The translations under genes and the position numbers were made by a program. This document shows, in pieces, positions 21,960-33,305 of a stretch of DNA of 64,000 nt (position 1 is its first letter; each line of letters begins with the position of its first letter). Source of the DNA: Eonycteris spelaea. Taxonomy: Eukaryota > Chordata > Mammalia > Chiroptera > Pteropodidae. The notes below the pieces were generated by a model, which saw nothing but the letters and a program-made list of their open reading frames with translations, was not told the origin of the DNA and ran no database searches. The DNA is taken from contig PUFA01000288.1 of assembly GCA_003508835.1 (NCBI GenBank), positions 1,302,001 to 1,366,000 of the forward strand, given 5' to 3'.

Positions 21960-22420
21960 CAGTTGTTATATGACATTTAATAATTCTGCAGCCTGCTTTT
22001 CATTCTTTATGGGCTGCCCTAAGGAAGTTAAGAAGCCTCACTGCTACCACAACATTCCAAAGGTGTGAGCTACACCAAAGTCATACTAACTATCAGTGTA
22101 AACATTGGCTATTTGATCTTTGGCCATTGACAAGTTAGAGCAATTAATTCAGCTTGTTGGGCAGATATTATTTGGGTAAATAAGAACCTTCAATTATGTC
22201 CACCATGGAAGTTATTGCATGCCCTGTTCATCTTTCAGATAAGATGCATCTGTAAATCAAATTAAGTCAGCATTATCAGTAGGAGTTTCCTGCGAGCCAT
22301 TCCTAGGAATGAGAAGGTGGTCAGTAAGCAAAACAGGATGGTGGATGTCTTCATCCTACAAAAAAGTAGCAAAGTTGCTGGGTTAAAACTGTTACATTAA
22401 GTTAAAGTAATATTAGGCAC
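21960..22420 (-). pseudogene. pol: Provirus 2 RNase H remnant
   Basis: The minus strand shows AQQAELIALT (about 22130-22160), the conserved Glu-containing segment of class I RNase H, followed by broken frames. Catalytic Asp residues cannot be placed with confidence. Confidence 0.55.
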
Positions 22421-22949
22421 AGAAAAGAAGACTACTTCATAAGAAGCCAATTGGCTGACAGAAGTGTTAAGTGTGATGAGAGTTCTGTAGAGATTCACCA
22501 GAAGGAGGAACATAGAAAAGAGCCCATAACTATTTCTTCTGTTTATTGGTATAACACGACTGTAGAGAGGGAGAGAGGGAGCCTTATGGCTAGCAGTTGA
22601 CTATAATATCCTTATAGGTCTCTAACAATCTCTACGTTTTTGAGTTAAAACTCCTAAAGCATTTCTTTTATTTTCAACTACAAAAAGGAAAGAAGTTTAT
22701 AATTAAGTTGCCTCAGAGCAGGAGCTTTATGTAGTGCTCCCTTTAGAGCTTCTTCAGCTTGTTTTTGTTCCAAGTTCCACTGAATTGGGTCAGGTCAGTC
22801 TGATTTTAATAAGATAGATAGAGACTGGGCCATTAATGAAAAAATTGAAGCCAAATTGTGACACTATCTAGTCAGAACCAGGAACCCTCTGGGCTGTAAC
22901 TTTTTGTTTTGTTTTGTTTTGTTTTTGGAAGAGGAAAGGATAAGGTTCC

Positions 22950-23620
22950 TCTAAGTCTTTCTAGATTAAATAGGAGCCTGCCTTTAGATGTTAGATGACC
23001 AAGGTATTTTACTTGGGGTAAAACAGAATCTTAGCTTGTCCTTTGAGGCCCCTGGTCCCTTTATGGCTAGCTGTTGTAATTGGTAAATTGAGTTCTCTTG
23101 GGAGTCTATATGTCCTAGAGCATAAAGGTAAATCATCCACATATTGGATTAGAGTGGAATCTCTGGGAAATTCAATATTATTCAAATCAGCTTTTAGTGT
23201 CTGAGAGAAATAGTGGGACTCTCTGAATATCCCTGGGGCTTTACTGTCCAAGTAAACTTTTGATGTTCCTAAGTGAGACAATATCTCCTGTCTTTTTTTT
23301 TTTAACAGAAATGCTGAAAAAGGCACTACATAAATCTATCACTGAAAAAATATTGAAAAAATATTGGCACAGGAATAGCTGATAATAGGATATGTGAATT
23401 TGAAACCACAGGATGTCTTTATTTATGGCCATATGATCCTGTACAGATCTTCATCCTTTTCCATTTGGGTTTCTTTACTGAAGAAATAGGAGAATTACAA
23501 GGGCTTGTACATGGAATGATAAACCCTCTTTTAAGTAATCTTGTATAATGGGCATAATTCCAGCTAGTGCATCAGGTCTTAAAGGTTATTGGTGAATGTT
23601 AAGGAGGGGCAAAGTATTGT
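22950..23620 (-). pseudogene. pol: Provirus 2 reverse transcriptase remnant
   Basis: On the minus strand the RT entry segment (IIQDYLKEGLIIPCTSPCNS, about 23475-23540) precedes KKPKWK. The catalytic box is at 23132-23143 and reads Tyr-Val-Asp-Asp, intact, in context LIQYVDDL. Between them are frameshifts and stops, and the PQGF-like part is replaced by diverged sequence (PQGYSESPTIS). A GTTTT repeat (22899-22926) lies just downstream in the element. Confidence 0.78.
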
Positions 23621-23959
23621 CTATAGTTATTTGAATAGGAGTGGCTGCCTTAGTCTTGCCAATATCTGTACTGGAAAAAGCATTGGAACATCCTGTAGCA
23701 AATGTTCAGTCAGCCTCAAGATTAGTTTCCTCTTGTGGAGGTTACTTTAAAATCATTGTTTTCCCAGTTGGTTCAGTATCTGATTCATTTATTTCTAAAC
23801 GAATTTCACCCTTATGGGAAAAGAATATGTAGGCGTCATCGGCTTCAAGAAAGTTGTGCTCTATTCAGGTGAATTGGGGCAGATTTGTCTAGTAAAAATA
23901 TACATTGCCTCATAACGTTCCCTAGTTGGAAGGGAACAGGTTCTGACTTAAAAACGAAC

Positions 23960-24130
23960 ATTGATTGATTAGATGTCCCTACCATTTGTACAGAAGCTTA
24001 GTGCAAGGGAGAGGGCAACTTAATTGAGTAGAGCTAAGAACAGATAAAGTAGCTCCAGTATCTACAAGGGCCTTAATAATTTCCCCTTTTATAGTAATCT
24101 AAATTCCTCTTAAAGTATTAGTAAGGAGAA
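23960..24130 (-). pseudogene. pro: Provirus 2 protease remnant
   Basis: On the minus strand the active site Asp-Thr-Gly lies at 24054-24062 with context IIKALVDTGATLSVLSST. The catalytic triplet and its strand are intact. Stops flank it on both sides. Confidence 0.72.
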
Positions 24131-24189
24131 GAGAAAATACCTTCTTATAGTCCTTGGAGCAGCCCTATGCTTGTTACTGTTCCTTTCTT

Positions 24190-25190
24190 TTTCTAAATCC
24201 CATTTTAGTTTTCTATAATCCTTCCTAAGGTAACCTTACTTTTTACAATAAAAGCAAACTCCTTTACAGGAGTTTCCTAGCAAACTTTAATCAGTTAATT
24301 CTGTTACTCTGCTCTCAGTGGGTGTATTAATTGGAAGAGGTCAGAATAGCCAGGATCATACATTCTAATGATTAAATCGAATTCCTTTGCAGGCCCATGA
24401 GGGTCCTGGAGAGGGTCAAGGAAATCTTTTAGATTTCTTAAGTCTATCTTAGTACAAGGAGAGTAGATTATGGCTGGCACTTGTCCTGGGACTGGCTATT
24501 CTCTAAAGGGAGCTGCCAAATTTTCTGCTGTTTTTTTTTTTCTTTTCTTATCTATTCTGTCTGGTTTTCTATTATGGGTGTCACCTAGGTCAGCAGAGAG
24601 CTGTGGTAGAGGAGGTGTAGAAGAGAGAGAGAAGGAGAAGGAAGAAAGGGGAGTAAGTCTGGATAATGAAGTAAAGGGCAGTTGGAGAAGAGGAAAAAAT
24701 GGGGTGTTAGCATTGAGCAACCTCGGAAGCCTTCTTTAGTTCAGAGATAGTCTCTAAAATGCTCTTATTAACTTCCTGGAGAGAAGCATGCTCTCTCTGC
24801 TCCATACCAGAGGCTTCTGTTTCCCAATTAAGGTAAGCCTCCCATTCAGTTTGATTTTAGAGCTGGCTTTTTTATTATATTGTGCATGCAAAAAAAATTA
24901 ATTTAGATGTCAGAAGAGCCCCATTTGGACCATCTTAAGTTGATACTACTGCTAGTTAAATCTTCCCATTTCTGTAAGTACTCGCAAGTAAAGGCTCCCT
25001 ACAAATTGTACATTCACAGTATTACTGGGAACTGGGTTCTGGGGGCTTATTGGCCTTGGAGCCACCATTTCACGTGTTAATTTTAGTTTTCTTTTGACAT
25101 GTGCAGAGTCTGAACACATATCTAGGGATATTGTTGTGTGGTGGGTTGAAGTGTGCTGCTTATGGGTTGAGCACCAAGGGGCCGTCACCT
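24190..25190 (-). pseudogene. gag: Provirus 2 gag remnant
   Basis: Right to left: a Ser/Pro-rich segment (24720 to 24560), the capsid start (APFREYQSQ), capsid peptides SPCTKIDLRNLKDFLDP and YDPGYSDLFQLIH (about 24480-24330), then the nucleocapsid knuckle at 24215-24256. The knuckle keeps its first two Cys (CFYC) but the His and last Cys are both Tyr, and a stop lies between. Capsid type differs from provirus 1, showing two lineages. The matrix part is not recognisable. Confidence 0.72.
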
Positions 25191-25398
25191 CCTATCTTGC
25201 TCCGACCCTCTTATGTGTCTTGGTTTCTCTCTATAGCTGTCGAATACAACCATGAGGATGCGAAGCACTATAGGTAAACCAGCCTTCATGTGCACATCCC
25301 CAGGTGAGTCTTTTATTTAACAACAGTTGTGGAATTCCTTCCAGGGCTGTGCTTATGTTGAGGGGTACCCTCTGACATCTCCGCATACATTCTCAGTG

Positions 25399-25881
25399 TG
25401 TGGGTTCAGAAGGAGCCATCCCTAGATGTGCCTCAGCTGTAAGCAGATTACTTTGAGCTAGAGGCAACTTTAGCCACAGGCTCAAGAGAGATTTCTGCCC
25501 CTCCCTTTAACTACCTAGAAGAATATGAATTACAGGCCTTACCCATTGGAGAGTATCAGAGGTATCTTCTTTTGACCTATCTATCTGGCAGGGCAAACTT
25601 CTATTTACTAAATGTCTATTTTTCCTACCATCCTGCCATGACACTTTGAAGCCCCCAAGGGGCATTACCTCATCCCTAGCTCAGGATGTCTTACATATCT
25701 CAACTCTTCCTTTCTATCTCTGAACCTCTCTGCATGTGGAGTCTCTGACTCTCTCATGTATGTTCCCAAACATAAATATGTACTAAATTTTGTTATTTTC
25801 TCTCTCTGTCTCATGTCACTTTGATTATTAGATCAGCCAAAACATCCTTGAGGGTAGAGAAAAGCTTGTTCCTTCCCCACA
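25399..25881 (+). mobile_element. Solo LTR nested in provirus 2 leader
   Basis: Inverted partner of 7556-8047. It begins tgtgggttcag and ends ccttccccaca, with ctttaactacctagaag, tttgaagcccccaagg, catccctagctcagga, gtactaaattttgttatttt and tgattattagatcagcc in order. The tail carries the poly(A)-like actaaa. It lies on the strand opposite to the host provirus, between its 5' LTR and gag, so it inserted later. Confidence 0.7.
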
Positions 25882-26320
25882 TTAGTCACCTAAGAATATC
25901 AGAAATTCAAGCTGGAGAGAATAAATACCCCTTATTTTCAGAGCTGAACAGAGTTTGGACTTTCATTTATCTAGCAGAAACTTCTGTTTAGACTCTCAGT
26001 AAGCAATCCCAATTGAAAAGCCAAAATTAAAAACCAGGCATCCATTTTTTTCTCCTGTCCCTGGGTTATCTCAACCTTTAACCTTTAGTGTCACCTCGAA
26101 ATTTTTTATTTTTTTAAAGAACAGCTCAAATAAAGTCAAGGTCTCTTACCTTAAAACAAAGAAGTCCAGAATTCCGAGAAAAACTCACCCAAGTTCACCT
26201 GAGGCAGTGGGGGGAGCTGGTGGGGCTCAGTGAGCCTCTGCTGGTACCTGGCACTGGGTCCGGTTCTGCAGAATGGTCCTAGGCAGGCTTCTTTGAATTC
26301 TGCTGGCTACACCAAAGAAA
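25882..26320 (-). other. Provirus 2 leader next to the 5' LTR
   Basis: Directly after the 5' LTR end, the minus strand reads tttctttggtgtagccagca. A TGG-starting word (tggtgtagccagcagaat) sits where a primer binding site belongs, but it does not clearly match a tRNA 3' end that I know. Confidence 0.45.
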
Positions 26321-26990
26321 TGTTGACGTAAGAAATGTCCAAACCTGTAGAGAATTTTTATGAGTTTATTTTAAGCAAAACTGATGACAATTGCCAGGAA
26401 GCAAGATCTCAACAGATTGAGGAAATTCTCCGGAGAATGGCAGTTTCGAAGCTTATTTTATACATTAGAATCAAAGGAGGAGACATAAACAGGGTTACCT
26501 GAAATCCACTGATGGTAGATTAAGGGGGTGGGAGGAAGAGAAGCAGGGAAGTCTCTGGGGTTAGATGAAAAGTAAAATGGAGAGACACATACTTCTTTTA
26601 CGTTGGTGGGTACGGGACAGATAATAATCAACATTTACAGCACATAGAGATGGTATTCAGGGAACAAGATCACAATGAGGGCTTCTGTGGTCTCTTGTTC
26701 TGGTGCCATGGTTGTTCTCTGAGAGGTCTGGAAAAGCAGATGACTCTGACGTTTCAAAGGTATGCTATCTTCGATGTAAAAGACAATAGACAGGCTCCCT
26801 TAAGGTAAAGACTGACCTATGTCAAGGAAGCTACAGGCCTAGGAGGTGACTACTTGCCATGACCTGCTTTTAGTTAGAAATTGTTGTGTTCAGACCATCC
26901 TATGTAGTTACTTTTGGTCTCTGAGTTTGAAAGGCCTCCCATGCAGGCCTCCCCTGAGCTTATCAGGTTTTGTACGCAGCCCCTTTTCCA
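26321..26990 (-). repeat. 5' LTR of provirus 2
   Basis: Read leftwards it starts TGGAAAAGGGG at 26990 and ends at 26321. TATAAAA (plus 26456-26462) and AATAAA (plus 26365-26370) mirror the other LTR. It carries the 419-bp U3 tract (26541-26959) identical to the 3' LTR. Confidence 0.88.
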
Positions 26991-27050
26991 TATACAAAAT
27001 GATAGAAATAAAATATACAAATTCCAAATGAGCAGAGTAGGTAAAGGGCT
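26991..27050 (+). repeat. Possible continuation of the split L1 fragment
   Basis: The sequence after provirus 2 (gatagaaataaaatatacaa) resembles AT-rich L1 ORF1-ORF2 spacer and could resume piece 3. Too short and simple to be sure. Confidence 0.25.
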
Positions 27051-27456
27051 TTGGATGTTAGCCTCAGTTATTTGTCATTTATTCCATAAGAGAGGAGAAT
27101 TATTGCAGGCTTTCTAACAGAGAGGTGACGAGATCAAAGCTAAGTCCACCTTACATTCCCCTGACCCACCCTGGGCAGAATTAATCACTTACTCTGTGTT
27201 CCAAAATATTTTGGCAGTATCTCTGAAATAGCATCTGTCATATTTTTATGTACATATGTCTATAGCATGCAGTTGTCATTTTTCTAGACTATAAACTCCT
27301 TAAGTGAAGAAACATTTTAGAAATCTAAGTTAATGAACTTTTACTGGAGTGGCGAGGACCTGAAACCAGTTAGCTCTCTGTCTAACAGGCACTTCCATCA
27401 GGCGCTCTGCCGTCCCCCAGCTTCTGTTTCCTTTCCTTCTCCAGGGGATTGCAGTG

Positions 27457-27488
27457 TGTGTGTGTTGTGTGTGTGTGTGTGTGTGTGT
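27457..27488 (+). repeat. (TG)n microsatellite
   Basis: TG repeat with one phase break (tgttg), about 32 bases. Confidence 0.9.
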
Positions 27489-29778
27489 TACCGGAGCACT
27501 CTCCCATCATGCTCAGGGAACTGGAATGCTTGGGAGTGGATGTCCCCTGGGGGCAGGGTGTGAGGAGTGGTGGAAAAAGGGGGGTGATGAGGGGGATGGG
27601 GAGAGTCCTGCTGCTGGAGAAGCCCAGCTCCCTTCCTTACAGTTGAGACAAACTCAGAGGACTTACAGATTCCCTAAGGATGGGATGAAGCTGGGACTGT
27701 CTGAAAACTTACCCTTGCTTAACTTCTCTCTTTTCCTTGACCTGCTCCCCACATGTCTGCTAATGTTCCCTGGGAGTACTTCTATACAAATTCTCACCTC
27801 AGGTCTGCTTCATGTCTCACCTAAGACAAAGCTCAGCAGGTCCTCAATTACAAAGCATCATTCAGGCTCATAGTACAGCTAGCTCTGTCCTGGCCACTGT
27901 CAAAAATTCATCTTTTTCTTGTTCTTTTTCTCTTTTCTTTTCTCCCCTCCCCTCTCTATTCTTCTCCCTAGACACTCCTTTCTTCTTCTTCTTCTTTTCC
28001 TTTTCCTTTTTCATTATCTTAGCCGTGGAGCAAATCAGCCACCATCTTTCACACACTAGGTTGGGCTGTGAGCAAGGACACCCTAATTCAGCTATGGAGT
28101 AGTCCTTGGTTAAATCTTTTCAATTCTCTTGGATTCGTTTTCCAATTTTTTTTTCATGGGATCTATATATTCTCCTGTCCCTCACAGTTTTTCTGTGATG
28201 ATTTAAACGAAACAACAGACACAAATGCATTTTGAGAGAAGGAAAAGCAAATGGCACACATGAGGATGGGTATTCTCATCGAGGAAGAGAAAGCTTTCCA
28301 GCCACTGCCTCCTTTCCCTCTCTTGGCTGAATAAGTTCCCATTGGAGCCTCAATTGCAGCCAGTGTCCCTGTGCCTAAGATGCGAAACCTGGGGAGGCCT
28401 CCTGACTGAATGAGGAAGGCTGCCTTGTTCCCTATGCAGGGACTGAAAGCATTAATAACTGTGGTAGGGAGGATTAGCCATATGCTGCTTAGTTCCTGTT
28501 AATCAGGATTGAAGGGGGCTTGTACTTGTAAGTAACAGATGAGCCAGACCTCAGAGGCCCTGCTGGTGCTCAGGCAGACACAACCCCTGCACTCTTGGGC
28601 TCAGCTGAGCCTGCTCCCACCCTCCCTCATTTCCTCTGCTTTCAAGTTCTCTCCTTCTTGTCCTCTCCCTGTTTACTTCCCAGATTCAATTATTTTTCTG
28701 CTCTTCCGCTTCTAGATTAACATTCCTTGTTTATATTCCTTTGCTTCTGTTTTCTGATTTACTTTTTCTCAATTGCTTGCTTTTTCCTCTGTGGTGTTGT
28801 CCTTTCCTCCTCCCTACCTTGCTCTCCCTCCCTTCCCCTCCCCCGCCCCCACATACCCTTACACACACAGACCCACATACCTACTCTGTTTCTTGCATCA
28901 GCAAACACCCTGACCCTGCAAAGGCCAAGTTCAAAGGTCTGAGGCAACCCTTCCTGGCTCCCACTGAGCCTGGGTGTGTTTACCTCATGTTTCACAGACC
29001 TCACAGACAATTCCAAATCAAAAGCTCCCTCTCCTTATGTACTTTTGCCTTCTTGGATAAGGAGAGGTTGCAGTCAGACTCTGACAAGCTCTCGTCCTTC
29101 CTTCCCCTCCATCGGCACCTCCCCAAGTTGAGCTCAGAACCAGTGTGTGCCAGACAGAAACTAACTTCCCACTGCAAGGTCAAATGGTGTTTGGCCCTCA
29201 CCCTGCACGGGAATGTTATCCTTGTCTCTGCATTACATTCTGTCTACTGTCTTGGAGTACGTGTGTGCCATGCATGCACATGGGCATGCACCTACCTTTC
29301 CGTGTGGAGAAATGCATATGATATAAATATGCACATAACTCTATGAGGGATCTCATGTGAAGAAACATGGAGAGGATGGATGTGGTTCTGTGTGGAGTGC
29401 ATGCCTGGAATGAAGATGCTTATGTGTGCATCTGTGTATGCATAGATGTGTTTCTGAGCAGTATTTTGCAGAAAGCTATTGAGAGGTGTCTGGAAAATGA
29501 CATTTGTAGAAATGCATATTTAACAACAGATATGAACTGAGGTGGGAGAAATTTTTGATTTGCATGGTTTTTGTGTAGGATGAATTTTGGATGAAAAACA
29601 GAAAGGAAGCTCTCTTGTACTTCAGAAGAAGCATCCAAACTCTCTCCCTTAAAATGTCCAATTCTACGGCTACAGCAAGTAACCAGTATATGGCCTCCCT
29701 CCAGGAATTGGCTTTGTTTCCAGGAAACTCATTAGACTAAGAAAAAAGCATCTTTGACCTTCCCCACTAGTCTCTCAA

Positions 29779-29780
<2 letters not shown>

Positions 29781-29823
<43 letters not shown>
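29781..29823 (+). repeat. (AC)n microsatellite
   Basis: Uninterrupted AC/CA run of about 43 bases. Confidence 0.95.
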
Positions 29824-29830
<7 letters not shown>

Positions 29831-30256
29831 CCTCCTGTTCTTGCAAAGCCTCTCCCAGCTCTTCACCTTGCACTCCAGAACTGCGCCCCCTGCCATCTGA
29901 GGGGTGGTTTTTTAGAACAGGATTCACGAGCAGCGACTCTCAGGGACCGGGGTCGGCTCTTGGTCCCAGATGACTTATGAAAAAAGAAGAGAGCAAAGAG
30001 CAAACACTGAGTCTGTGAGTCTTCCCCCACGTTCCTGGATGCCGCTGCCAAACGCTGATCTGTGTTCCTCTTAGAGGAGAGCTGTCCTTCTTGAGCCCTG
30101 CCTGGGCTGAAGGGGAAATGGAAAGTTCCCACTTCTAGCCTGGGCAAACCCTTCCGCCAGACTCACGGCACCACCTGGTGGCTGACTCTTACCATTACAA
30201 TTCCTTACCCACACTAACCAGCCTTTTAATGCCCAAAGCTGGTTTTAAATGCTTAG

Positions 30257-30300
30257 TTTGTTGTTTGTTTGTTGTTTGTTTTGTTTGTTTGTTTGTTTTT
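30257..30300 (+). repeat. (GTTT)n simple repeat
   Basis: Imperfect tttg/gttt repeat of about 44 bases. Confidence 0.85.
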
Positions 30301-33300
30301 TGGTATTCTGTGCTTGACTATTCAAAGGCAGTTCTGTGGTCAGTGTGTCAGTATTTTAAGAGTTTGCAGTCGTAAACAGAGACACTCACATGGACGTGAG
30401 CACAGAACTGGGCATGTACACAAAGCAAAGGGTTAACGCTAAAGGTCAGTATATTTGGGTAAAAGTGAGGAAGAAGAAAGGAGACTAGCTATAGGAATTC
30501 CAAATATTTCAAACTGGGCTAGGCCAGGGCCAAAGTGAGACCGTAACCCATTCTGTTAGGATGTATTTTCTACCCTCTTTTGAGAGCATTTACATATTCA
30601 TCTAAAAACGCAGGAGAGGGAGTAGAGCAGCTTGGATTGGTAGCCTGGGGTCGGTTTGCTTTGCGGTGAGAGCTCCCTCTGGCGGACGGAGAGGAAAGCA
30701 GGCCACAGTGCTCCTCTGTCCGGAGGTGGGCCAAGGCATGGCAAGGAGAGAAACCTGTGTGCCTGATACCTAAAGGGGAAGTTGAATTCAGAAGACTTGC
30801 ATTTCTACCAACTTTGTGACTTTGAGGGAACATAGTCAAAACTCTTTGAGAAAGAAAAAGAAATCATGGTAAGGTCATGCGGTGGTTTTCCTCTGAATGG
30901 ACATTATTTGCTTCTGTGGAGGATCTGGCCTCCCCCACTCCCGGTTCTATGGGGAATTTCATGTTCCCTGGGCTCAGCCTGGCCCAGAACTTGGCACGAT
31001 CTCTGGGGCATTCATTTTTGTCACCCAGCCTGGGTAGGAGGGTGGACGGGTAGGAGGAAGCCGTTTTGGGAAAGAGTGTTGGGGAGTGTTTATGTGTGTG
31101 ATGAGTCAGGGCGATGGGAGCTCAAGAGCCTTAATCTCTGCTCTGCTCTCTCCGTGGGGCAGTTTCTCACAAGTTGGCGGGGGGTGGAGGACCACCAACT
31201 GTCTTTGGAAAGTTTTCTTAGTCATAGCTTTATACCAACTTAGCTGGATCTTTATGTAACTGGGCCTTCATTCTACAGAGAAACTGGGTATGATGGGGTC
31301 AAAGTGGCAGCTACTCTTTCTGCAGCACTACTTGCCTCTTCCAGCCCTTCCTAAATGCCAGGGTCAAGTGACATGCCCTCGGCTCATGAAGCAGCACTTT
31401 GAAGACTAAAGGCCACATTCTCCCTGGGAAAAGGTTTAGGTTATTTCATGAGCCCCATGAAAATACCTCAGTACTTTCTGGGAATTTTCAATTCCCTCCT
31501 GTTTGTCCAACATCACATGGAATGTCGTGGAATGAAGCCAGGTTCCCGTAGTACCCTCGGATGAACTTGAGCAGCAGGTGATTGTCAGGGTGTTGGCTTC
31601 CCTTCCCCTGGCTGCAGTCTTCCTCCAGTGCTGCTGGCAGACACAGCTCCATCTCTGCTCTCTTATCACCTCACTCTCTGGACAGAGAGACATGCAGTAT
31701 TGGGGTTTCCTGTCTTTGACACCGGAGCCAACTGCCTATCATAACACAAGTTCTGTCAAAGACAGTTCCAGATAAGGCCTGAAAGGATTGTGTGTACATG
31801 CCCGTATAAAGCGAGAGATGAATTAGAAGAGAAGGAAAGAAGAAAAATGAGAGGTTTGGATGCTGGTGACTTGCCTGGCTAAGGGTACATAGCCATGGGG
31901 TCCACTGGGAAGAAAGACCAAAAGTCAATGGTCTGTGGAGACTTGCAGGGACTTCCACAGGGCTTCTTCAAGGTAGCCAGAGGTTTGTCCTGCTTTGTTC
32001 CTTGCCAGAAGAGAACCGTTCTTTCTTGTGCCTCAGGGCCAAGGAGCTGGGGCTGTAAGCTTTGAAAAAGGTAAGACAAGAGGAACTGTTTCTTGGGGGG
32101 TGGGGTGGGGCCCTAAGGATTAGCATGATTGCAGCATCCAGCCCTGCTACTCCCCAGAACAAGAAAGAATTGAGGAATTAATCTGGGAAATAATTTTGAA
32201 TTTCCTGACAGTGAGGATGGCCACTCTGGCTCAGTAGCCTGGGAAGGAGGAAAATTCTGGAAAGACAGTTATGAAATCAGGCCCTTAGTCAATGAACATG
32301 TCTTGGACAATAAGAGTGAAAGCTTAGCAGAAGAGGGCAGTAAGGTAGGAGCGGCAGGTGGCTGGTGGGAGCCTCTAGCCTGTTATTACAACTCTACCCC
32401 TTCCTCAATGCTAGGAGGGTCTGTGGGGGCCAGAGGTCTCCCTGAAGCCAGATGGAAATGCCAGAAGGATGGACTTCAAGGAAATCCTGAGACTGAGTGG
32501 GACCAGTTGAGAAACAGAGCCAGGGACAGGAAGAGGCGAGGGAGGTTGTGAGAAAGGATGGGGAGTTTCTAAGCTGGTTCACATTGATCCCCAGATTTCT
32601 GAGCCTGCCTGCATGGCACAGGTGCTTCTCCTGGGTGGGTGGGGCGAGTGGGACTAGTGCTGATGGAAGGTGCCTATAGGCAGGGAGGTGCACAACAAGA
32701 CCTTTCTGGTCTTCATGAATTATGAATATGAACTGGGGAGAAGTCGAAGTTTGCCTTCAACTGGAAAAGGAAAGAAGGAAACGAGAGAGGGCTAGCAATA
32801 GAGGGAGAAGAGACAGAAGTTCCCCAGCACGCCACCAGGTGCCGGGCAGGGACAGAGCGGCGCTGGCCGAGGCTGCAGCCCTGGGCAAAGCTAAAATCTC
32901 TAAAATGAGGTCTCCATTTAGGCTGCCGCCTTCTGTTTCTGGGCTTGTGGTAAGAGTGGGGTATGATCTATTTCTATCTTCACATGCTGAGCCCCAAATC
33001 CCTGGATGTCAGTATTCCTGCCTTATCAGCAGTGCTGGGACATAATCCAATAGATTATTTAGGGCTTGGGGAAAGTCTCCAGGAGCTCAGACCTCTGATA
33101 CTTAGCACTTACTGTGATCTGTGTTTGCGTTGCCTTGTTCTTGGCTTAGATTTGTTCCTGTGATCTATCTCCTAGGTCTTCCTTCCTCAGGATGTGGCCC
33201 TTCCTGTCCTCTTTCTGGACCTCAGATAATTAGCAACGATGTCTCAACAGCATTGTTCCCTCACTGCCCTGCTTTTAAGAGCAGAGGAGGAAAAAACAGA

Positions 33301-33305
33301 GTAGA

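Larger units (their letters stand above)
18720..26990 (-). mobile_element. Provirus 2: decayed class I (ERV1) endogenous retrovirus
   Basis: Two LTRs (5' at 26321-26990, 3' at 18720-19373) bracket about 6.9 kb, read right to left as leader, gag, protease, RT, RNase H, integrase and a degraded env region. Coding parts are full of stops. A solo LTR of another family is inserted in the leader. Despite that decay the two LTRs share a 419-bp tract without a single difference. It is distinct in sequence from provirus 1 and lies tail to tail with it. Confidence 0.88.
27051..33305. other. Unassigned with simple repeats; no gene seen
   Basis: About 6.2 kb of moderate-GC sequence. A possible L2 3' fragment lies at 27240-27330 (ctagactataaactccttaa). 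Pyrimidine-rich tracts lie at 27905-28015. The frames at 28741-29346 (201 aa) and 27454-27873 (139 aa) run through CT-rich or TG repeats and have no domain that I recognise. I cannot exclude small exons of a host gene. Confidence 0.4.

Noticed and set aside
28741..29346. 201-aa open frame, longest in the window
   Set aside because: Low-complexity CT-rich start, no domain, no splice or promoter context, overlapping frames on both strands.
29781..29823. Regularly spaced repeats as a CRISPR array
   Set aside because: Simple dinucleotide repeats in a mammalian-type genome; no spacer-repeat structure anywhere in the window.
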